A stretch of DNA of 64,000 bases from Streptomyces actuosus (GCF_016921115.1 NZ_JAFFZS010000007.1:1-64000), one strand, 5' to 3'; numbered from the stretch's first letter, positions 42,595 through 51,881 are shown. Numbers and translations are program-made. The notes: generated from the letters alone by a model not told the origin.

Positions 42595-43680
42595 ATGTCG
42601 TACCGCTACCTGACCACGCACGCCCTCACCGGTGACACCCTCGCCTGGGACCTTCCGCTGACCGGCGTCGAGTTCGGCCCGGAACTGTGCGGGCCAGGCA
42701 ACTTCACCGGCGTCATCGAGCCGAGGTTGGCCAACCTCACCCCTGCCCAGGTCGACCCGGGTACCACGTTGATCTTCGCCGAGCGCGACCGTACCCTGTT
42801 GTGGGGCGGCATCATCTGGCGCGCGGAGCCCGAAGGACAGAAGCTGCGGATCGAGGCCAGCGGATTCGGCTCGTACCTCACCAAGCGCACCGACCTCCAC
42901 GGCAACCTCGACGGGCGCGGGCCGTGGGTGAACGCCGACCCCTGCCACGTGATCCGCGACGCCTGGGCGTACTGCCAGGCCCAGCCGGATGGGAACCTCC
43001 GTGTCGCGGTCGACGGGACGACATCCAACGCCAAGGTCGGCACTCCTGCCGAGCCCTACTCCACGTCCTGGTGGGAGGCGCCGACGCTCAACACGGTCGT
43101 GGACGACATGGTGGCCGTGGCCGGCGGACCCGAGTGGACCGAGACCGTCGCTTGGTCGGGTGACACGCCGACGCAGCGCATCCGGATCGGATGGCCCCGC
43201 CTGGGCACGCGGCGGCAGGACATCAGCTTCACGTCGGGCATCAACGTCACCTCCACCGTTCCCGTGGAGTACGACGCCGACAGCTACGCCCAGGTCGTCA
43301 TCGGCCTCGGCGCAGGCGAAGGCCGCTCCCGGCGCCGCGTCGTGGACGCAGTCCGCAACGGGCGCCTGCGCCTGGAGCAGGTCCTCGAAGTTCCTACTGA
43401 GAAGGCCAACGACCGGCTCGCCGCCCGCACCCGCACCGAGCGCGTCAACCGGTCGGCCATCGGCGAGGTCACCGAAGTAGTGCTCCGCGACCACCCGGCG
43501 GCCCGCATCGGAGCCTTCCAGATCGGCGACGACGTACGCGTACGCCTGAACGACGAGTGGACCCAGTACGACGGCTGGTCGCGCATCACCGGCTGGACCC
43601 TCAAGCCACCGGCCGACGACGAGCCGGAGCAGGTCACAGTCCAACTGGCGCGGGCGGACCGCTACACCTACGGAGCCTGA
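42595..43680 (+). CDS. Tail tip/minor tail protein (Gp37-like)
   Basis: The 361-residue protein resembles actinophage Gp37-like minor tail proteins: RLANLTPAQVDPGTTLIF, then LLWGGIIWRAEP and LRIEASGFGSYLTKR, a fold related to tail hub proteins. It follows the previous gene by two bases, and ends two bases before the tail fibre gene. Confidence 0.72.
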   Translation: MSYRYLTTHALTGDTLAWDLPLTGVEFGPELCGPGNFTGVIEPRLANLTPAQVDPGTTLIFAERDRTLLWGGIIWRAEPEGQKLRIEASGFGSYLTKRTDLHGNLDGRGPWVNADPCHVIRDAWAYCQAQPDGNLRVAVDGTTSNAKVGTPAEPYSTSWWEAPTLNTVVDDMVAVAGGPEWTETVAWSGDTPTQRIRIGWPRLGTRRQDISFTSGINVTSTVPVEYDADSYAQVVIGLGAGEGRSRRRVVDAVRNGRLRLEQVLEVPTEKANDRLAARTRTERVNRSAIGEVTEVVLRDHPAARIGAFQIGDDVRVRLNDEWTQYDGWSRITGWTLKPPADDEPEQVTVQLARADRYTYGA

Positions 43681-43682
43681 GC

Positions 43683-46631
43683 ATGACCAACCAGATCGCC
43701 AGCCTCGCCGCCCGCCTGGCCGCCGTCGAACGGCGCCTCGAAAGCACCAGCCGCACGGCCCAGCTCGCGTACTCCTCCATCGAGGACGGCGCGATCAACG
43801 TCTTCGACGACGACGGGTCCCTGCGCGCGGTCATAGGCCAGCAACCCGACGGCACCACCGGAGTCAACGTCGTCAACGGCCCGACGCCTCCGACCCCGAG
43901 CCAGCCCACCGTCACAGCGATACCGGGTGGCGTGGCCGCCACCTGGGAGGGAACCTTCGCCGCCGCCGTCGCCGCGCCGCTGGACTTCGCCCGTGTCGAG
44001 GTCCACGCGGCCAGCCTCGACAACTTCACACCCGGCGCCGCCACCCTGCGTGGCACACTCGAATCCCCGCGCGGCGGCACGCTGACCATCCCCGCCGAGC
44101 AGGGGCTGTACGTCCGCCTGCTGACGCGCAGTTCTTCGGGCGTCGCGTCGCCCCAGTCAGTCCAGAGCGGCCCGGTCACCCCGGGGCCGGTCGTCGCCCA
44201 AGAGGTCCTGGACGGCATCGTTGGCGAGACCGCGCTCGCCGAGGGCGCCGTGTCCCGCGCCAAGCTGCAAATCGGTGCAGTCGGTCACAACCAGCTCGCC
44301 ATCGGCACAGGCAACCTGATGCCGGACCCGTCGTTCGAGGGAGCGTTCACCGAACAGCTCGTCGCCGCGAACAGCCAGTGGGCGCTTGTCGACGGCAACG
44401 GCTCGCCGAAGGCCCTGCGGGTCAACGGCACCGGCGCCACGGCCGCTTCTCCCAGTCTCCGCATCACCGAGTTGCCCGTCTCGCCCGGCAACCGCTTCTT
44501 CCTCGCCTTCGACTACCGGGTCTCCGCCGACTGGGCGGGGAACTCCGTCCGGTTCTACCTGCGCTGGCAGGACGCCGCAGGCGCAGTACTCGGCTACGGC
44601 ACCGCCATCGCGACGCCCACCCCCGGCGCGGTATGGGCGCGCGTGAGTCAGCAGGTGCAAGCCCCCGCCGGGACCGTAACCGCCACCGTCTGGCTGCAAG
44701 ACTTCCAGGCCACCGCCGGCACGGCCGACTTCGACAATGCCGAGATCCGAACCGTCATCGGCGCGGGCATGGTCCTGGCCGAGTCCATCGGGACGCTGGA
44801 ACTGGCCGCACAGTCCGTTACCGGCGAGAAGGTCGTCGCCAAGACCCTTACCGCCCGCGAGGTCAAGGCGCTGTCCCTCACCGGCGACGAGATCGCCACC
44901 AACACGCTGACCGCCCGCAACATTGCCGCGGGCTCGCTCTCAGCGTCTCGGCTGGCGATCGGCACCAACGGCAACCTGGTCGGAGACCCCTCCTACGAGA
45001 CCGGCGTCGTCGCGGCTGGTCTGGCCGGTCAGGACCCGGCGGTCTTCGCCGTCGAAGACGGGGGCAACAACTCCGCCAAGCGGCTGCGCATCATCTCGGC
45101 TGCTGGGGCGTACCGCTGGGTCCAACACGCCACGTCCCCGGTCCTGCCCGGAGACCGCTACTGGATCGCCGCCGACTACAAGACCACTGCGGACTTCACC
45201 GGGGCCAGCGTGAAGCTGTTTCTCGGCTTCTACGACGAGGCCGGTACGCGCCTCGGCTCGGACGGAATTGTCGTCACTGCCCCGGTCACCGACGGCACGT
45301 GGCAGCGTATCTCCAAGGTCGTCACCGTCCCGGCCAACTCCACCCAGGCCAACATGCGGATCGGGGTCGACGGCACCGGCAGCACGACCACCGCCGGCAG
45401 CGCCTACTTCGACAACCTCGAATGCCGCGCCGTTCTCTCCACCCCGGGGAGCGGTGCCCGCGCCGAGCTCTCTCCGGAGGGACTGCGCCTGTACGACGAG
45501 TCCGGGGGAGAGGCCGTCTCGCTGACCACCGGCACACCGAACTATGTGACGCTGACGAACGATGGCACCGCGGTTGCCACCATCGACCAGGACGGCAATA
45601 CCGGTGTTGCGGACCTGGCCGTAGCTGGCACTCTCACCATCGGCGGCGACCCGTTCGAGACCTACTTGGCCAGCTTCGCCCGCGGCCTCGTGGCCGTCGA
45701 TTATCAGGCAAGCTCCGTCACGGCGGGGAGCACTGAATACGGATTTGTCGAGCTGTCCTTTGACGCCGATGCCAGCCGTATGTATCGCATAGTCCTGGAC
45801 TGCTACGCCGATCCGTCCGCAGCCGGCGGCGAACTCGTTGTGACCCTTCGGGACGGCGGCGCGCAGACCCCGTCGATCTCTTCGCCTCAGATTCAGTCCG
45901 TGACCTACCCCATGCCCACGGCCGGGTACCAGCGCATTCACTTGGAGACCATCCGGTCCGGCGCAGCGTTCAAGACGGGCCTGCACCGCCTGCTGACGAC
46001 CTTCCGATGCCAGAGCGGCCCCAGCGGTCAGACCGTGCGCCTCTTCGGCGGCACCACCTACCAGGGCGTGATGTACGTCGAGGATGTGGGGCCGTACGTC
46101 CCCGAGACCGGCGTATACAACGTGGGCGGAGGAACGACGACTCCGCCGAAGAAGACCTACACCAAGACCTACGCGGCCTCCTGGTCCGGCAGCTATGCGC
46201 ATCGTGGCGCCTACAACTCGTACTACGGAAATCAGTGTCTCCAGGGCTATTACAGCTCGACCAATGGAATGCAGGCGAGTCTGATCGGATTCCCCGCATC
46301 GCTCGGAACCGACCTGTCCGGTGCCGCCATTCAGAAAGCGGAAGTATTCCTCTACTTCGATCACTGGTATTACAACAGCGGCGGCAAGGCGGTCATCAAG
46401 GCGCACAAATTCACCTCGCGGCCGTCGACGTTCAGCTCCGACAGTGAGTCGCAGAAAATCAGTTGGGGAAAGAACGTCGGAAAATGGGTCGACATCACTG
46501 CGGTGTTCGACAGCACAAGTTGGCGTGGAATCGCGCTGGACCCGAACAACTCCGACCTCAACTACTACGGGCGCGCTCAGGGAGTCGGGCAGGCCTACCC
46601 TCCTCAGCTACGCGTGACCTACACGAAGTAG
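43683..46631 (+). CDS. Tail fibre/receptor-binding protein
   Basis: The 982-residue protein begins with a coiled-coil trimerisation segment (IASLAARLAAVERRLESTSR). Two related jelly-roll, carbohydrate-binding-like modules follow (GNLMPDPSFEG... and GNLVGDPSYET...), separated by a short-repeat shaft of KTLTAREVKALSLTGDEI-like units. After a TTPPKKTYT linker, the last about 165 residues form a separate Tyr/Ser-rich domain (YAASWSGSYAHRGAYNSYYG). In DNA this end is visibly less GC-rich than the rest, as receptor-binding tips often are after recombination. It is the best candidate for host recognition. Confidence 0.82.
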   Translation: MTNQIASLAARLAAVERRLESTSRTAQLAYSSIEDGAINVFDDDGSLRAVIGQQPDGTTGVNVVNGPTPPTPSQPTVTAIPGGVAATWEGTFAAAVAAPLDFARVEVHAASLDNFTPGAATLRGTLESPRGGTLTIPAEQGLYVRLLTRSSSGVASPQSVQSGPVTPGPVVAQEVLDGIVGETALAEGAVSRAKLQIGAVGHNQLAIGTGNLMPDPSFEGAFTEQLVAANSQWALVDGNGSPKALRVNGTGATAASPSLRITELPVSPGNRFFLAFDYRVSADWAGNSVRFYLRWQDAAGAVLGYGTAIATPTPGAVWARVSQQVQAPAGTVTATVWLQDFQATAGTADFDNAEIRTVIGAGMVLAESIGTLELAAQSVTGEKVVAKTLTAREVKALSLTGDEIATNTLTARNIAAGSLSASRLAIGTNGNLVGDPSYETGVVAAGLAGQDPAVFAVEDGGNNSAKRLRIISAAGAYRWVQHATSPVLPGDRYWIAADYKTTADFTGASVKLFLGFYDEAGTRLGSDGIVVTAPVTDGTWQRISKVVTVPANSTQANMRIGVDGTGSTTTAGSAYFDNLECRAVLSTPGSGARAELSPEGLRLYDESGGEAVSLTTGTPNYVTLTNDGTAVATIDQDGNTGVADLAVAGTLTIGGDPFETYLASFARGLVAVDYQASSVTAGSTEYGFVELSFDADASRMYRIVLDCYADPSAAGGELVVTLRDGGAQTPSISSPQIQSVTYPMPTAGYQRIHLETIRSGAAFKTGLHRLLTTFRCQSGPSGQTVRLFGGTTYQGVMYVEDVGPYVPETGVYNVGGGTTTPPKKTYTKTYAASWSGSYAHRGAYNSYYGNQCLQGYYSSTNGMQASLIGFPASLGTDLSGAAIQKAEVFLYFDHWYYNSGGKAVIKAHKFTSRPSTFSSDSESQKISWGKNVGKWVDITAVFDSTSWRGIALDPNNSDLNYYGRAQGVGQAYPPQLRVTYTK

Positions 46632-46719
46632 GGGGTGTGCCTTCGAGATCTGGTGGCGTCCCGTGCGGCCGTATGATCAAGGCGTGGCGCGGGGCCACCG
46701 ATCGCCGAAGGAGCACGCG

Positions 46720-47079
46720 GTGAGCATCCCGCCGCCGGGCGCGGAACCCACGCTGTGGGAACTGCACCGCGCCGTCGTTCAGTTGCGCGAGGACCAGCGC
46801 GGCGATCTCGCACAGCTCCGCGACGATCTGCGCAGCGACATCGCTGCTCTGGCGAACCGTCTCAACCAGGTGGTCACCGTGGACGTCTACCGCGCCGACC
46901 AGCGCAACCTAGCTCTGCGCATCGACACCCTCGAACGCGAACTGGAGACCGTGAAGGTCGAGCGGGACCAGGACCGCGAGCAGGCGAGCACCAACCGGCG
47001 TCTGATCATCTCCGCGTTCATCGCCCCGGTACTCCTCACGGTGCTGCAACTGCTGCTCGCCGCCCGCGGCAGCCCGTAG
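46720..47079 (+). CDS. Small coiled-coil membrane protein of the lysis cassette
   Basis: The 119-residue protein has a heptad-type coiled coil (LWELHRAVVQLREDQRGDL, later LALRIDTLERELETVKVE) and a single C-terminal membrane segment LIISAFIAPVLLTVLQLLL. This resembles XhlA-type proteins that accompany phage lysins and holins. The start GTG 46720 has GAAGGAG seven bases upstream, better than the ATG/GTG further upstream. It is placed directly before the endolysin. Confidence 0.65.
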   Translation: MSIPPPGAEPTLWELHRAVVQLREDQRGDLAQLRDDLRSDIAALANRLNQVVTVDVYRADQRNLALRIDTLERELETVKVERDQDREQASTNRRLIISAFIAPVLLTVLQLLLAARGSP

Positions 47080-47139
47080 CGCACGAAGGAACGCCCCTCA
47101 AGATCGCTCATGGCGCGGGGGAGAAGCAGGACGCGCCTC

Positions 47140-47988
47140 ATGCCCGATCTCTGGCTGCCCGGAGCCGAGCGGCACCCGCTCAGTGACACGGCACCCACCG
47201 ACACCAAGTACGCCCCGCGCGTGATCTGGCACATCACCTGGGACAAGAACGGCACGGCGGCCAAGCCCGCCGACCTCGTGCCCTTCGACCAGCTCGTCCG
47301 GTACTTCACGGGCGGAGGCAGCGGGGCCGCTCCGCACCTCCTGTGGGACCCGTTCACGGGACGGACCGCCCAGTTCTACCCGGCCAACAGCCGTTCCAAG
47401 TCGGTCGTCGACGCCGCCGGCGGCACGCGGACGAACCGCACGGGGAAGGTGTGCCTCCAGGTCGAGACGCTGTTCTTCCCCTACTGCCGTGTGGGCGGGA
47501 GGGCGTACGCGACCGTCCGGGACACCCCGGCCAAGGGTCTCGACAAGATCCTGACCTGGGCCAGGAGCTGGGGCGTGCCCGACGTCTGGCCGATGGGCAC
47601 GCCCACTTGGAACGCGAACCGCAGCGAGCACACGTGGGAGACGAAGGGCGGGCACTACGGGCATGGCCAGGTGCCCGAGAACCAGCACACCGACCCGGGC
47701 CCGATGCCGAAGTGGCCCACTGGGGCGAGCCCGGCGCCCAAGCCGGGACCGCCGCCGTTCCCCGGCCGCAGCGCCTTTGGTCCCGGCAAGTCGAACGCCT
47801 CGATCCTCCTCCTGGGTCAGCAGCTCGTCCGGCGCGGCTTCGGCAAGCACTACCGCGTGGGCCCGACCCGCGACTGGGGCGAGGCCGACCGCCTGAACGT
47901 CAGGGACTTCCAGCTCGCGCAGAAGTGGAGCGGTTCCGACGCCGACGGCTTCCCCGGCCCCCAGACCTGGGCCCGCCTCTTCGGCTGA
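47140..47988 (+). CDS. Endolysin with amidase-like and peptidoglycan-binding domains
   Basis: The 282-residue protein starts MPDLWLPGAERHPLSDTAPT, then has an N-acetylmuramoyl-L-alanine amidase-like domain with WHITWDKNG (zinc His), a central region APHLLWDPFTGRTAQFYP, and a later His-rich HYGHGQVPENQHTDPG set. A Pro-rich linker leads to a C-terminal peptidoglycan-binding domain (SILLLGQQLVRRGFGKHYRV, DRLNVRDFQLAQ, GFPGPQTWARLFG). It would digest host cell wall at lysis. ATG 47140 has CAGGA eight bases upstream; an upstream ATG (47110) has no close ribosome site. Confidence 0.85.
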   Translation: MPDLWLPGAERHPLSDTAPTDTKYAPRVIWHITWDKNGTAAKPADLVPFDQLVRYFTGGGSGAAPHLLWDPFTGRTAQFYPANSRSKSVVDAAGGTRTNRTGKVCLQVETLFFPYCRVGGRAYATVRDTPAKGLDKILTWARSWGVPDVWPMGTPTWNANRSEHTWETKGGHYGHGQVPENQHTDPGPMPKWPTGASPAPKPGPPPFPGRSAFGPGKSNASILLLGQQLVRRGFGKHYRVGPTRDWGEADRLNVRDFQLAQKWSGSDADGFPGPQTWARLFG

Positions 47989-48016
47989 CCCTCGATCCCA
48001 TCAAGGAGCACAATCC

Positions 48017-48271
48017 ATGAACCTGTACGCATCCCTGCTGCGCACCGGGGTGCCGGCCGCGGTCGGCTGGCTCGTCGCGGTGGCCCTGCGGCACGGCCTC
48101 GACCTGGACGCGACCGCCGTGTCCGGTGTCCTCACTCCCGCCGTGATCTTCGTCTACTACGGAGTCTTCCGTTTCGCCGAGGAGCACGTGTCGCCCCGCT
48201 TCGGCTGGCTGCTGGGCTACGGTCGGCCGCCGAAGTACGAGGACACGCAGCTCTCGCTGCCGAGGACCTGA
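48017..48271 (+). CDS. Holin
   Basis: The 84-residue protein has two predicted membrane segments (LLRTGVPAAVGWLVAVAL and LTPAVIFVYYGVFRFAEE) and a charged C-terminal tail, and follows the endolysin gene at 28 bp with AAGGAG upstream. This is the usual size and arrangement for actinophage holins, which permit endolysin to reach the cell wall. It is the last late gene; a strong terminator follows. Confidence 0.8.
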   Translation: MNLYASLLRTGVPAAVGWLVAVALRHGLDLDATAVSGVLTPAVIFVYYGVFRFAEEHVSPRFGWLLGYGRPPKYEDTQLSLPRT

Positions 48272-48314
48272 CCGGGTTGGCGTGACGGCGAGCGCCGCTC
48301 GAGTAAGCAAGGAA

Positions 48315-48344
48315 GAAGGCCCCCGTCTCGCGACGGGGGCCTTC
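48315..48344 (+). terminator. Terminator closing the phage late operon
   Basis: GAAGGCCCCCGTC pairs perfectly with GACGGGGGCCTTC across a TCGC loop, about 45 bp after the holin stop. It separates the late region from the early genes that begin at 48454. Confidence 0.88.
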
Positions 48345-48408
48345 GACCTCTTGGAAACCCCCACACTACCCGGGTTTCGGGGGGGACACGGACTCCGCTC
48401 TCGCACTG

Positions 48409-48433
48409 GTTACAATCTATATGCATACGTAAC
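48409..48433 (+). promoter_or_regulatory. Candidate early promoter/operator with inverted repeat
   Basis: GTTAC (48409-48413) and GTAAC (48429-48433) bracket an AT-rich stretch ATCTATATGCATA. Read on the reverse strand it contains TGCATATAGA, the core also found upstream of 49260 and 53054. It lies 21 bp before the first early gene and follows the late terminator, so it is a likely promoter or repressor site. Confidence 0.5.
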
Positions 48434-48453
48434 GGCGAGCGGGAGGCGATGGA

Positions 48454-49041
48454 GTGCCAGAGGATCAGAGGCCATCGATGAGGAAGCCGTACCTGGCCGG
48501 CGGGGCGGAGTTCGCCGCGCTGTACGACGTGAAGCGGCTCCAGGTGAGTCAGTGGATCAGCCGTGACCACACGCTCGACTACCGGTACGCCAAGATCATC
48601 AGCGGCTCGCCCTACTGGCTTCTCCAGTTCGTGAAGGGCTTCGGGCAGACCACCCCGCGTACGAAGTACGTCAACGAGGTCGAGCTTGCGCGGCTGGTCA
48701 AGGAGCAGGACCCGGGGTACTGGGTCGGCGAGGTCGACCAGCTTCCGCCTCTGGTCGGACAAGCCGAGCTGGTGGCGCTGTTCCAGTTGCCCTCCGGGGC
48801 TCTGCTGAGGAAGGCGGTCAGCACGGGCCGCTTCCGTCCTGCTGACTACACCCTGTCCGGCTCGCCGATCTGGCTCCTGGAGCCGGTCGTGGAGGACGTT
48901 CCCGCGCTCCAGGCCGGGGCCCGGGGTGTGGACTGGGCGATCGATGAACGGGTCCTGGCCGCGCTGCGCGACGGCACGTATGACGGTCCCGGCGCCAGGA
49001 TCGTGCCGCGAGGCAAGGCGGCCAGCAAGAACCCCAACTAG
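48454..49041 (+). CDS. HTH-like protein with two related DNA-binding units
   Basis: The 195-residue protein has two similar segments: FAALYDVKRLQVSQWISRDH with ISGSPYWLLQF (about residues 20-65), and LVALFQLPSGALLRKAVSTG with LSGSPIWLLEP (about 110-150). Each looks like a MerR/AlpA-type winged helix where a recognition helix precedes a beta wing SGSPxWLL. The start GTG 48454 has GGGAGG eight bases upstream. As first gene after the late terminator, it may regulate the early region. I do not recognise a named family. Confidence 0.55.
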   Translation: MPEDQRPSMRKPYLAGGAEFAALYDVKRLQVSQWISRDHTLDYRYAKIISGSPYWLLQFVKGFGQTTPRTKYVNEVELARLVKEQDPGYWVGEVDQLPPLVGQAELVALFQLPSGALLRKAVSTGRFRPADYTLSGSPIWLLEPVVEDVPALQAGARGVDWAIDERVLAALRDGTYDGPGARIVPRGKAASKNPN

Positions 49042-49080
49042 CCTGCATGGAAGGCCACTTGTTCTTGATCTAACTCCTGT

Positions 49081-49097
49081 TTGCATATAGAATAGAA
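49081..49097 (+). promoter_or_regulatory. Repeated early promoter/operator motif, copy 1
   Basis: TTGCATATAGAATAGAA occurs here and again at 52994-53010, each time in a short gap before a new set of genes. Its TATAGAAT resembles a -10 element in an otherwise GC-rich genome. It is a probable phage promoter or repressor site. Confidence 0.55.
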
Positions 49098-49259
49098 GCA
49101 TACCCAGTGAGGGTGCGCTTCATTCGGTAGGGGGGTCGAGTGTCCAGTCCGAGAGGGCCGCCGGGTGTTGGTCGATGGCGTTGTCGATCGACATTCCTCC
49201 TGCCCAGAGATAGATTCCAACACTCCAGGGCGTTCGTACTATCTCTGAGGGGGAGAGCC

Positions 49260-49604
49260 TTGCTGATCGAACAGCCGCCGTTGTTCGGCACCATCCAGCC
49301 CGTTCGCCACCCCGCCGATGTCGGCAACCTGACCATCCAGCAGCGATTCGAGGCGTTCCACGCGCTCAACCCCTGGGTCCTCAGGGCGCTGGCCCGGATG
49401 ACCGCCGACTGCGCGGAGAAGGGGTTCGGCCGCATCGGCATCGGGATGCTCTTCGAGCTCCTGCGCTATCAGTACGGCGCGGCCACCCGAGGCGACGAGT
49501 TCGCGCTGAACAACGACTACCGCTCCCGGTACGTCCGGCTCCTGCTGGCCGAACACCCGGAGTGGTCCCCGCTATTCGAAGTCCGAGCCCTGCGCACGGA
49601 CTGA
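49260..49604 (+). CDS. Conserved phage early protein, unknown function
   Basis: The 114-residue product starts at TTG 49260 after GGGGGAG and is helical: TIQQRFEAFHALNPWVLRAL and KGFGRIGIGMLFELLRYQYG. Similar short proteins occur in actinophage early regions next to recombination genes. The upstream extension of the frame to 49140 is less likely because of the ribosome site. No function is known to me. Confidence 0.6.
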   Translation: MLIEQPPLFGTIQPVRHPADVGNLTIQQRFEAFHALNPWVLRALARMTADCAEKGFGRIGIGMLFELLRYQYGAATRGDEFALNNDYRSRYVRLLLAEHPEWSPLFEVRALRTD

Positions 49605-49627
49605 CCACGACCTCTTGGAGCCAGATC

Positions 49628-50719
49628 GTGAACGCACCAGCGGGCGCCGCCAAGCCGCCCGCCATCAAGCTCAAGACCCGCAAGCCGACCGGCATCGTGC
49701 CGTGGCCGCTGATCCTCATCGAGGGGGAGGAGGGCGCCGGCAAGACCTACTCGGCCGCCCAGTTCTCTGCCTCTGAGCGCATCGGCCAGATGTACTGGAT
49801 CGACCTCGATGAGGGGTCGGCCGACGAGTACGCGGCGATCGAGGGCGCGAACTACCTGATCATCGAGCACGACGGCACCTACCGGGACATCCTTGAGCAG
49901 GTCGAGGCTGTGCACGCCGAAGCCCGGCGTGCCGCAGCGGCCGGGGAGCCGCCGGTCGTTCTGACCATCGACTCGGGCTCGGCCCTGTGGCGGATGCTGA
50001 CCAACTGGACGTACGAGCGGGGCCGCAGGACGCGGAAGAACCGCAAGCTGCTCCAGGAGGACCCCGACGCCGCCTACGACATCGGCCGGAACCTGTGGAA
50101 CGACGCGCTGGAGCGGTGGAACAGGATCATCTACTTGCTGCGCACCCTCCCCGGCATTGCCATCGTCCTCGCCCGCGGGAAGCAGGTCAGCGCCACGGAC
50201 GACAACGGCCAGCCGATCCAGAACCAGACGGAGTGGAAGGTCTCAGCTCAGAAGGACCTGGGCTTCGACTCGACCTGCTGGGTGCGGATGAAGCGCGACG
50301 CCGACCCCCAGATCATCAAGGTCCGGTCCCTGCGCATGCGCGTGGAGCAGAGGAAGCCCCTGACGCTGCGGGACTTCAGCATCGAGGACCTGGTCTTCAA
50401 CGGGCTCGGCTGCTCCATCGAATCCCAGCCGCGCGTGATGCCCGCGCTCGCCGGTGACCTGGTGCAGCCGTGGCTGACCCGCATCGCCGAGCTGAAGGAC
50501 AAGGAAGCCCTCGGCGCGCTGTGGCGCTCGGTCCCCGACCCGGCCAACCGCCTCAGCCGGGACGAGATCGCCACCGTCCGGGCCGCCGCCGAGCAGAGGG
50601 CGGCCGAGCTGGACAACCCGCGCTCGGAGATGGGCGAGGGCCCACTGACCGACGCCGACAAGCTCCGCGCCGCCGCCAAGCGGAAGGCCGCCGAGCAGGA
50701 CGAGGACGCCGAGCAGTGA
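49628..50719 (+). CDS. Sak4-like RecA-type ATPase (phage recombination)
   Basis: The 363-residue protein has a Walker A motif GEEGAGKT (33-40), a Walker B-like VVLTIDSGSALW (about 113-124), and RecA-core features as in Sak4-type single-strand annealing ATPases (YDIGRNLWNDALERWNRIIY, GIAIVLARGKQV). The C-terminal section is an extended, charged helix. It is followed by a Cas4-like exonuclease, the classic partner for annealing-type recombination. GTG 49628 has TTGGAG upstream, the same ribosome site type as the next gene. Confidence 0.75.
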   Translation: MNAPAGAAKPPAIKLKTRKPTGIVPWPLILIEGEEGAGKTYSAAQFSASERIGQMYWIDLDEGSADEYAAIEGANYLIIEHDGTYRDILEQVEAVHAEARRAAAAGEPPVVLTIDSGSALWRMLTNWTYERGRRTRKNRKLLQEDPDAAYDIGRNLWNDALERWNRIIYLLRTLPGIAIVLARGKQVSATDDNGQPIQNQTEWKVSAQKDLGFDSTCWVRMKRDADPQIIKVRSLRMRVEQRKPLTLRDFSIEDLVFNGLGCSIESQPRVMPALAGDLVQPWLTRIAELKDKEALGALWRSVPDPANRLSRDEIATVRAAAEQRAAELDNPRSEMGEGPLTDADKLRAAAKRKAAEQDEDAEQ

Positions 50720-50750
50720 CCGGCCCGCACGCACCTCTTGGAGAACCCTC

Positions 50751-51881
50751 ATGTCCGTAGCCACCATCGTTGACGGCGTCGCCCCTTCCATCTGGGACGC
50801 CGCCCACTACGTCGACGCTCGCCGCCCCCGCTCCCGACAGACTCAGCTCGGGGCATCCGACACCGTGTGCGGCCGACGCGCCGCCTACATCCTCCACGGC
50901 GTCACCCCGACCGACCACGCCGACAAGCGCGCGGCGATCCTCGGCACGTTCATCCACTACGGCCTGCTGGAGTCGGCGCGCACGGAGTACGGATGGCTGG
51001 TTGAGCGCAGCGTCCAGGATGACCTGATCCGGGGGCACGTCGACGTCGTCCAGCTCGACGCGGTGACCGCCGCCCGCCTGCCCGCCCGGCACAGACCGGC
51101 GATACCCGCTGATGTGCTCACCGTGGAGGACGTGAAGACGAAGTCCACGTATATGTGGGACCGCGTCCTCCGCTACGGTGCCACGGCCGCCGAACTGCGC
51201 CAGGTGCACCTGTACGCGGGTGCACTGCACGAGGTCGGGTTCGAAGACGTACCGGGCCAGCGGTACCTGTCTCGACTGGGACCGCTGGACATCGGCCGCA
51301 TCCGCTTCCGGTTCATCAACCGCGACAGCGGCGCCGAGCACATCCAGGAGATCGACTTCGACCCGCAGCGGGCCGCCGAGGCCCAGTGGTGGGTGGAGCG
51401 CGTGCGCGAGACCAGCGACCCCGAAGAGATGCCGCGTGACTTCAACGGACCGGGTCTCGACGCCATCTGCGACTACTGCCCCTTCCGCTCCCTGTGCTGG
51501 CCGGGGACAGCCCCGGGGGTCCCGGAGCAGACGGCCCTCATCCACAACGACGCCGACCGCGAACAGGCGCTCATCGACTACGTGAAGGGACACGAACTTG
51601 CCAGCGAAGGCAACCGGATCAAGACGTTCGCGCGCAAGAAGCTGGACCAGTCCCCGGCCGGGACCTATGGGCCCAACAAGCTCTCCTGGCGCGGCGGGAA
51701 CGACGAGGAGAAGGACGACGTGGAGGCGATGGTCGACCTCCACGAGGTCGCTGGCATCCCCGTACCGATGAAGCCAGACGCGGATCGCATGGTGAAGAAC
51801 CTCAAGGCGGCCGGGCTGCCCGTCCCGCGGCGGAAGACCGGCAAGAAGACGGCTCCGGTCATCAACGTCGCGCCGGCCTGA
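50751..51881 (+). CDS. Cas4-like PD-(D/E)XK exonuclease with Fe-S cysteines
   Basis: The 376-residue protein has the RecB-type nuclease core: His69 in GTFIHYGLL, Asp98 in GHVDVVQLD, Asp127-x-Lys129 in VEDVKTK, and QVHLYAGAL (Q-x-x-x-Y motif, about 151-159). Four cysteines (Cys40; Cys240, Cys243, Cys249 in ICDYCPFRSLC) are placed as in the 4Fe-4S cluster of Cas4 and AddB. It would resect DNA ends for recombination with the neighbouring ATPase. The phage location and absence of other cas genes argue against a CRISPR role. Confidence 0.82.
   Translation: MSVATIVDGVAPSIWDAAHYVDARRPRSRQTQLGASDTVCGRRAAYILHGVTPTDHADKRAAILGTFIHYGLLESARTEYGWLVERSVQDDLIRGHVDVVQLDAVTAARLPARHRPAIPADVLTVEDVKTKSTYMWDRVLRYGATAAELRQVHLYAGALHEVGFEDVPGQRYLSRLGPLDIGRIRFRFINRDSGAEHIQEIDFDPQRAAEAQWWVERVRETSDPEEMPRDFNGPGLDAICDYCPFRSLCWPGTAPGVPEQTALIHNDADREQALIDYVKGHELASEGNRIKTFARKKLDQSPAGTYGPNKLSWRGGNDEEKDDVEAMVDLHEVAGIPVPMKPDADRMVKNLKAAGLPVPRRKTGKKTAPVINVAPA

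Noticed and set aside
50751..51881. Cas4-like nuclease as part of a CRISPR-Cas locus
   Set aside because: No other cas gene or repeat array is near; the partner is a phage recombination ATPase.
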